Source: Alcanivorax borkumensis SK2
Lineage (GTDB): Bacteria > Pseudomonadota > Gammaproteobacteria > Pseudomonadales > Alcanivoracaceae
NCBI RefSeq assembly: GCF_000009365.1
Contig: NC_008260.1
Span: 1,461,501 to 1,525,500 of the forward strand
DNA: 64,000 bases
Direction: 5' to 3'
Shown here piece after piece: positions 58,972-64,000 of this stretch. A program made the translations under genes and the position numbers. Numbering within the stretch: the stretch's first letter is position 1; every line of letters begins with the position of its first letter. The notes under the pieces were generated by a model. That model searched no databases. It saw only the letters and a list, made by a program, of their open reading frames with translations, and was not told the DNA's origin.

Positions 58972-59274
58972 TCAATCTTTCTTATTCTCGTCAAATTCAT
59001 TTTTGGCGGCAAGAAAGCCTGTTTTAAGTCCATCCCAAGCAAGCTCTAGTCCTGTCTTGATATCATCCCAAGCATCATCGCTATGGGACTCCAACCGCTC
59101 TAGCTTGTTTTCAAATTCTTTACGGCGATGCTTCATTTCAGCAATCTTTTCCTTGGCATCTTCACGCCACTCATCACGCAAATCATTCAGTCGTGCCGTT
59201 AGGCGATCGAGCTGATAATCCCAGTCTTCAAGTTGCTGACGAGCACGCGCAGTAAAATCCTTCTTGTCAGACAT
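58972..59274 (-). CDS. Small helical stress-type protein
   Basis: The protein is about 100 residues with the ATG at 59274 (MSDKKDFT), and the whole chain looks like a long amphipathic coiled coil rich in Glu, Lys and Asp (WDYQLDRLTARLNDLRDEW). It resembles the sll1863-type stress-response proteins but I have no clear family name. A frame open up to 59331 overlaps the end of uspE. Confidence 0.75.
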   Translation of the reverse strand: MSDKKDFTARARQQLEDWDYQLDRLTARLNDLRDEWREDAKEKIAEMKHRRKEFENKLERLESHSDDAWDDIKTGLELAWDGLKTGFLAAKNEFDENKKD

Positions 59275-59302
59275 AACGTTAGCCTCTCTTGATTTGCTAC
59301 TG

Positions 59303-60220
59303 TTAATCAATCCAGGGGGACTGAAATCCATCTGGTTTTACCACCAAAACATCCGCATTCGCCTTGGTAATCACCGACTCTGCCGTTGAACCAAGCAACA
59401 ACCTTTCGGGCAAATTACGGTGTACTGTACCCAGCACCATTAGATCCACATCATTTTGCTCACAGTGGCTGGCCAAGGTTTGTGCGATCGGACCACTGAG
59501 CGTACACATCTGCTGCTTATCCAGGCCCTGGGTAGCGCCAAACTGGAAAAAGTTATCCCGATGGAAGCTGCGCACTTTTTCCATACTGGCGGTGTAATCA
59601 GGAATGGCTTCACCGGCCACCATGATTAAGCCCTCATCCATTTCGTCGAGCACATGGCAGGCAGTGAGGTCCGCACCGAGCAGGGTGGAGTATCGACGAG
59701 CGCAGTCAAGAACATGAATAGACAGCTTGTCGTCTAAGGCCTCCCCGGTGCCTGGATCTAGAGCGGCCAAGATTCGCGGTGGTTTGTTCCATTGGCGGCT
59801 GTGTACACACAACACAGAGCAAGGCGCCTTACGAATTAATTGCCAATCGCGGGGCGTGAATAGGTGGCGGCGTAGGGCGCTGTCGTCACTGGTGTGGACG
59901 ACAGCCAACGATGGCTTTTGGGCCACAATGGCCTTGCGTAAACCGTCCATGCTGTCTTTTTCCCACAGCACGCTGATCTCAGCACGCTCTTGTCCTAGCA
60001 GCTGGGTGATCCGTTTGTGCCAAGCATCATGAATTTGCTGCTTCGCGGCCTTTCGGCGCTCCGTATCCAGACCCACAGCCCTAACCATGGCAGAAGAATA
60101 GGCATTCACGATGACATGGAGGGGCGCCTGGGAGGCTGCCGCAATTACCTGAGCTTTGCTCAGCGCAGGCTGGTCTGCTTTCAGATCACGATCAAGGATG
60201 GCAACAATAGGGGCGGTCAT
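59303..60220 (-). CDS. uspE: Tandem universal stress protein UspE
   Basis: UspE-type proteins contain two Usp domains in one chain (about 1-150 and 155-305). The second shows the ATP-binding-type G-2x-G-9x-G-S/T pattern as VLGTVHRNLPERLLLGSTAE. The 305-residue length matches UspE. The start overlaps the stop of anr by 4 bp. The fnr-uspE pair is also adjacent in E. coli, so co-expression with the oxygen regulator is likely. Confidence 0.9.
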   Translation of the reverse strand: MTAPIVAILDRDLKADQPALSKAQVIAAASQAPLHVIVNAYSSAMVRAVGLDTERRKAAKQQIHDAWHKRITQLLGQERAEISVLWEKDSMDGLRKAIVAQKPSLAVVHTSDDSALRRHLFTPRDWQLIRKAPCSVLCVHSRQWNKPPRILAALDPGTGEALDDKLSIHVLDCARRYSTLLGADLTACHVLDEMDEGLIMVAGEAIPDYTASMEKVRSFHRDNFFQFGATQGLDKQQMCTLSGPIAQTLASHCEQNDVDLMVLGTVHRNLPERLLLGSTAESVITKANADVLVVKPDGFQSPWID

Positions 60221-60969
60221 AGTAGTAACTCCATCGCAGGGTCATGGTTCTGGCCACACAGGCTGCCACGATCAAGAATTTCAATTTCCCGGCCATCGAC
60301 GCGCAGCCACTGTTGTTGCTGGAAGCGAGTAAAGATACGGCTCACGGTTTCCACGGCCATGCCAAGATAATTAGCGATATCATATCGAGACATCGGAAGC
60401 CGAAAAATATTGTCACTTAGCCCACGGCGTTGATGCCTTGCAGAAAGCGATAGCAGTAAGGAGGCTACGCGATCGTCGGCATTTTTTTTGCCGAGCAGCA
60501 TGTGCAGTTCCCGGTCCGAGCGAATTTCATTGCTCATCAGACGGAAAAAATGGTGCTGCAATGACGGAATTTGCTGGGATAGGGTCTCCAGTTGTGCGAA
60601 AGGAATTTCACAAACAGTGGCCGTTTCTAAGGCCTTTGCATTGGAGACATGATGGGCTGTGCTAATGCCATCCATACCCAACACTTCGCCGGGCAGATAA
60701 AAGCCTGTGACTTGCTCCTCGCCCTCATCGCTGACCACATAGGTCTTCAGGGCGCCAGAACGCACGGCGTAAACGGAGGAAAACCCATCAGTGGCGCGAA
60801 AAAGATGTTCGCCCCGCTTTAAGGGCCGTCCGCGGTGAATAATTCGATCCAACTGGTCGAGCTGGGCTGGCGCTACCGCTAAGGGCAGGCAAATTGGGCT
60901 GAGGCTGCAGTCGTTGCAGGAAACTTGATGGGACACGGTTTGACTCCGGTTGATCGCTGCGCAAAGCAT
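60217..60969 (-). CDS. anr: Anaerobic regulator Anr (FNR family)
   Basis: Anr/FNR holds an oxygen-labile [4Fe-4S] cluster and binds TTGAT-N4-ATCAA when oxygen is low. The protein is about 250 residues. The N-terminal cluster cysteines are in CNDCSLSPIC, with the fourth in TVCEIPF near residue 118. A CRP-type cyclic-nucleotide-fold domain (about 35-150) precedes the helix-turn-helix with MAVETVSRIFTRF (FNR recognition helix E-x-x-S-R). The start is ATG 60969; GTG 60972 is directly in front. hemN is 38 bp upstream. Confidence 0.95.
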   Translation of the reverse strand: MLCAAINRSQTVSHQVSCNDCSLSPICLPLAVAPAQLDQLDRIIHRGRPLKRGEHLFRATDGFSSVYAVRSGALKTYVVSDEGEEQVTGFYLPGEVLGMDGISTAHHVSNAKALETATVCEIPFAQLETLSQQIPSLQHHFFRLMSNEIRSDRELHMLLGKKNADDRVASLLLSLSARHQRRGLSDNIFRLPMSRYDIANYLGMAVETVSRIFTRFQQQQWLRVDGREIEILDRGSLCGQNHDPAMELLL

Positions 60970-61007
60970 CACCCTTAGAGTATAGGGTGCAAATAGTAGA
61001 ATAAAGG

Positions 61008-62381
61008 TTAAATAATCCGGCTAAATCGGGTTCTTTGCTCCCTTTGGGTGTAACGGTCAAAAGGCATTACCAATGCACGGCTCACCAAGCGCCCAGTTTC
61101 GGTAATGAACAATCGGTCATTCTCAACCGTTACCAGTCCTTGCGCCTCAAACGTTAACCACTCTGTAAGTGCATCGACGAAATAATCCGCAAAATTGATG
61201 CCCCATGTGTCACCAAACTGAAGCATGTCAACGGATAAATCACAGAGTAATTGAATAATTAACGCGCGACGAATCTGGTCGTCGCGATTGAGCATAAAGC
61301 CTTTTTCGATTGGCAAAATGCGGTCTTCAAGGCTCGTTTGCCAATCGTCCAAGGCCTTGTGATTCTGAGCGTAGAGGTTACCGATCTGGCTGATGGCGCT
61401 GACGCCCAAGCCCAGTAAATCTGCATCCCCATGGAGGGTGTACCCCTGAAAATTACGGTGCAACAGACCATTTTCTTGCGCGATGGATAAGCTATCGTTT
61501 TCCAGTGCGAAATGGTCCATGCCAATATACCGATAGCCTTGCTCATTAAGCATTTTTCCCGCTCGGGTCAACATATTCAGCTTCTCTTCCGGATCCGGTA
61601 GCGCGTGCTCTTGAATCTGACGCTGAATTTTGAAACGCTCCGGCAGGTGGGCGTAATTATAAAGGGAGATGCGGTCCGGACGAAGAGTTAGCAGTTGCTC
61701 CAGAGTACGCGCTAAGCTGGACTCCGATTGCCAAGGAAGTCCGTAAATCAAGTCGGTGTTAATAGAGCGAAAACCGAAATCGCGGCTCCATTCCATGGTG
61801 TCACGGATCAGCTCATAGGGCTGCACACGATTGACCGCCTTTTGCACGCGAGGGTCTAGATCCTGTACACCCAAACTAACACGGTTGAAGCCTAGGCCTC
61901 GTAGCAAGCCCAAGCGGGATTGATCCACCGTGCGCGGATCAATTTCGATAGCGTAGTCACTGCGTTCATCATCACGAAGGTTAAAGTGGCGGGCCAGGTC
62001 ATACACCAGCTCAGTTAGCTGGCCATCATCCAAAAAGGTGGGGGTGCCACCGCCCCAGTGCATCTGGGTAACGGGGCGACGGGAGTCCACGTGCACGGCC
62101 TTGCGTTGAATTTCCTGCTTCAGTAAACGTAGGTAGTCTGCCGAGCGCGCCTTGTTGGCAGTAATGATGCGGTTACACGCGCAGTAGTAGCAAACACTGC
62201 CACAAAAAGGGATGTGGATGTACAACGACAGTGGCCGCCGCGCCGCATTGCCCTCATCCATAGCTTGCCAGAAGTCCTCCTCAGCAATGCCTGAATGAAA
62301 GCTCGGAGCGGGCGGGTAAGAGGTGTAGCGTGGACCGGGCCCGCCATGCTCACGAATCAGTGCTTTGTTCCAGCTAACCAT
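61008..62381 (-). CDS. hemN: Oxygen-independent coproporphyrinogen III oxidase HemN
   Basis: HemN is the radical-SAM enzyme that converts coproporphyrinogen III to protoporphyrinogen IX without oxygen. The 457-residue protein has the cluster motif CGSVCYYCACN (near residue 59-69), HWGGGTPTFL, and EIDPRTVDQSRL. The family length is about 455-460. A perfect Anr box lies 73 bp upstream (62448-62461), so low-oxygen activation by the neighbouring Anr is likely. Confidence 0.96.
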   Translation of the reverse strand: MVSWNKALIREHGGPGPRYTSYPPAPSFHSGIAEEDFWQAMDEGNAARRPLSLYIHIPFCGSVCYYCACNRIITANKARSADYLRLLKQEIQRKAVHVDSRRPVTQMHWGGGTPTFLDDGQLTELVYDLARHFNLRDDERSDYAIEIDPRTVDQSRLGLLRGLGFNRVSLGVQDLDPRVQKAVNRVQPYELIRDTMEWSRDFGFRSINTDLIYGLPWQSESSLARTLEQLLTLRPDRISLYNYAHLPERFKIQRQIQEHALPDPEEKLNMLTRAGKMLNEQGYRYIGMDHFALENDSLSIAQENGLLHRNFQGYTLHGDADLLGLGVSAISQIGNLYAQNHKALDDWQTSLEDRILPIEKGFMLNRDDQIRRALIIQLLCDLSVDMLQFGDTWGINFADYFVDALTEWLTFEAQGLVTVENDRLFITETGRLVSRALVMPFDRYTQREQRTRFSRII

Positions 62382-62447
62382 GGGCGGCTCCTGTGCTCAC
62401 ATAACCTTGTCTTGGCGGTGATTATCCTCTTGTTGCGGGCGCAGAGT

Positions 62448-62461
62448 TTGATTCAGATCAA
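62448..62461. promoter_or_regulatory. Anr/FNR box upstream of hemN
   Basis: TTGATTCAGATCAA matches the consensus at all ten fixed bases. Its centre is about 73 bp before the hemN ATG. It overlaps the stop codon of the TauE-like gene (62458-62460), so the coding sequence and the operator share bases. Confidence 0.9.
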
Positions 62462-63243
62462 GGGTGTAAATGATGATCGTGATGATGCTCTGAAGCGCCG
62501 GCCTCTGTGCTTGGGCCGGGCATAGAATGACCAGAATGACCGCTATGTCCATGTTGGGCCATGAGCCAGGCCTGCCAGAAAAACACTAACGCGAGACAGA
62601 AAGTCAGAGCACTGGCAATCATTGGCCAAGCGCCTTTACGAAATCGCTGTAGCTGGGAGGCAAGAACACCAGTAATAGCAACAGGTACGACGGTAATAAC
62701 ACCAAAACAGAGCATCACTAAAGCACCCGCAACAGCCGTTCCCCCCGTGGCTGCAAGTGCCAAGGCCGTGTAGATAAGACCGCAAGGTAAAAAACCCCAT
62801 AAGGACCCCAACATGAGTGCTTTTACTGGATGATCTATGGGCATGAGCTTGCGAGTAATGGGCTGCAAGCTGCGCCAAAGGCGCTGGCCTATTTTCTCAA
62901 TACGCTGCAGGAACGCCCCTTTTCCAAGCAAATAGGCGCTTAAAAGAAGCATTAGTACACCAGACAAGATAAGCCCCACTGACATAGATGGACCGGGAAG
63001 TTGGCCCAGGAACAGCCCTCCCAGGGCCCCTGCCAATGCACCCAGCACACAGTAAGTTGTCACGCGGCCCAATCCAAACAGCAACTGCCAGCCCCAGAGA
63101 GCTACGCCTTGACGACGGGACTCAGGTATGGAGAAGGTTAGCGCACTACTGATGCCACCACACATACCGATACAATGCACAGATCCGGCACTGGCAATAA
63201 GGGACGCGCTGGCAATAAGGGGAATGAGCGTATCAATGATCAT
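62458..63243 (-). CDS. TauE/SafE-type membrane protein with His-rich tail
   Basis: The protein is about 261 residues with six or so membrane helices and the signature HCIGMCGGI near residue 24-32, characteristic of the TauE/DsbD-like proteins found beside cbb3 oxidase genes. The C-terminus is unusual: HGHSGHSGHSMPG followed by EHHHDHHLHP, a likely metal-binding tail. Between ccoS and hemN, copper or haem supply to cbb3 oxidase is a reasonable guess. ATG 63243 is used; ATG 63258 is also possible and would overlap ccoS more. Confidence 0.85.
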   Translation of the reverse strand: MIIDTLIPLIASASLIASAGSVHCIGMCGGISSALTFSIPESRRQGVALWGWQLLFGLGRVTTYCVLGALAGALGGLFLGQLPGPSMSVGLILSGVLMLLLSAYLLGKGAFLQRIEKIGQRLWRSLQPITRKLMPIDHPVKALMLGSLWGFLPCGLIYTALALAATGGTAVAGALVMLCFGVITVVPVAITGVLASQLQRFRKGAWPMIASALTFCLALVFFWQAWLMAQHGHSGHSGHSMPGPSTEAGASEHHHDHHLHP

Positions 63244-63484
63244 CGCTAGACTCTGCATTCAACGTGGTGACAGTGTTGCTGTTCATTTTCGTTTCCTGTT
63301 CCTGTTCTGGTGTTGGTTTCGCTGTTGAATGTGGGTTGCGCTGCTCCCTATCGTCGAATACGACCCTCCAGGCGGCATTGTCCAAGTCATCAAACTGGTC
63401 TTTACGTAGAGCCCAAAAAAGCGCGGCAATGGCTCCGCCAAGAAACAGCAAGGCCAGGGGAATCAATAAGAGGACAATTTCCAT
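63233..63484 (-). CDS. ccoS: cbb3-type oxidase assembly protein CcoS
   Basis: CcoS helps insert haem and copper cofactors into cbb3-type cytochrome oxidase. The 83-residue protein has one N-terminal membrane helix (about 3-25), the conserved KDQFDDLDNAAWRVVFDD stretch and a polar tail. It overlaps the end of ccoI by 22 bp and the start of the TauE-like gene. Confidence 0.93.
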   Translation of the reverse strand: MEIVLLLIPLALLFLGGAIAALFWALRKDQFDDLDNAAWRVVFDDREQRNPHSTAKPTPEQEQETKMNSNTVTTLNAESSDDH

Positions 63485-64000
63485 CGAGACACCCGCGTGG
63501 CGTTAAAAGTAACCAGGAGCGAACTGGCAGACATGCCCAGTGCGGCCATCCATGGGGGGAGCAATCCACTGACCGCAAACGGAATAGCAAGAATGTTGTA
63601 GAGCAGCGCCCAAGCCAAATTCTGGCGGATGGTGCGTTGGCACAGCCGCGAAAGGTGCGGTAAGGCAGGAATCCCCTTAAGTGAATCATGGAGCAGGAAC
63701 ATGCCCGCTGCTCGCTGAGCCAAGCTGGTAGCATTTCCGGTGGCCACAGACACCGAGGCCACCATCATCGCTTGGGCATCGTTGATGCCATCACCGACCA
63801 TCATCTGTGGAGAAATGCTTTGTAAACTTTCCAGCCATTCAGCTTTCTCCTCTGGCCGCTGCTGCCCGCGCCTTTCTTTTATACCCAGCTGGTCTGCTAC
63901 AGAAGTTACCGCCTTGTTATTGTCGCCACTGGCGAGCCGAGCAGTAATGCCGGCATCGGCAAGAGCCTTAATTACCATCGGTGCTTCTTGGCGAACTGGA
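63463..64000 (-). CDS. ccoI: Copper-transporting P-type ATPase CcoI, 5' part outside the window
   Basis: CcoI delivers copper for cbb3 oxidase. Only the C-terminal part is present, because the reading frame continues past the right edge. Visible features are the hinge motif VGDGINDAQAM (normally GDGINDAP, here Gln-Ala instead of Pro) and two final membrane helices with LCQRTIRQNLAWALLYN and MAALGMSASSLLVTFNATR. The position before ccoS and the TauE-like gene fits the CcoGHIS order. Confidence 0.9.
   Translation of the reverse strand, partial: PVRQEAPMVIKALADAGITARLASGDNNKAVTSVADQLGIKERRGQQRPEEKAEWLESLQSISPQMMVGDGINDAQAMMVASVSVATGNATSLAQRAAGMFLLHDSLKGIPALPHLSRLCQRTIRQNLAWALLYNILAIPFAVSGLLPPWMAALGMSASSLLVTFNATRVSRWKLSSY

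Overview
The window reads as chromosomal core DNA of a marine gammaproteobacterium close to Alcanivorax within the Pseudomonas/Oceanospirillales side of the class. The basis is gene order. The blocks bpt-aat-trxB/ftsK-lolA-rarA-serS-cysG-tusBCD-yccA, gacA-uvrC-pgsA-tRNA(Gly,Cys,Leu) and ccoI-ccoS-(TauE-like)-hemN-anr-uspE match the order I know from Pseudomonas. The genus name is an inference. I see no insertion sequence, prophage, integrase, CRISPR array or rRNA.

Layout. 1-13.2 kb: N-end-rule aminoacyl transferases, thioredoxin reductase, the FtsK translocase, LolA, RarA, a fluoride channel, SerRS, siroheme synthase, a YbiB/TrpD2-like protein, the TusBCD sulfur relay (tusE is not beside it) and a YccA-type membrane protein. 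13.4-16.7 kb: tRNA-Ser, then a leftward operon of a CstA-type transporter, a small protein ending in Cys-Cys, and a cysteine-free ArsA/Get3-like ATPase. 16.9-20.7 kb: gacA, uvrC, pgsA and three tRNAs behind a near-consensus sigma70 promoter. 20.9-27.8 kb: a signalling operon of a 1222-residue hybrid kinase with three receivers, CheR, a lone receiver, a receiver-less CheB and a REC-PAS-PilZ protein. 27.8-35.5 kb: type II secretion genes gspEFGHIJKLM. 36.0-39.7 kb: a DUF1461-type membrane protein, a degenerate PEP-synthase/rifampicin-phosphotransferase-like protein and a DUF2189-type membrane protein. 39.7-51.4 kb: metH, an MscS channel, a DUF481-type outer-membrane protein, the three-gene proton-translocating transhydrogenase, an ABC1/UbiB-like kinase and an alpha/beta hydrolase. 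51.5-60 kb: Prc protease, a fused SpmA-SpmB protein, an AlkB-type demethylase, CorA, a metallo-beta-lactamase-fold hydrolase, YaaA and small proteins. 59.3-64 kb: uspE, anr, hemN, a TauE/SafE-like protein with a His-rich tail, ccoS and the 3' part of ccoI (cut by the window edge).

How the parts connect. The right end is the microaerobic module: an Anr regulator, oxygen-independent haem synthesis and cbb3 oxidase maturation, with a perfect Anr/FNR box in front of hemN. A second perfect Anr/FNR box lies about 18 kb away in a 572-bp stretch with no gene, next to a perfect 13-bp inverted repeat, which makes that stretch a candidate for an oxygen-regulated small RNA. The main systems worth follow-up are the CstA/CC-tail/ArsA-like operon, the CheR/CheB-equipped hybrid kinase cluster ending in a predicted c-di-GMP binder, the degenerate PEP-synthase-like protein and the orphan Anr box.
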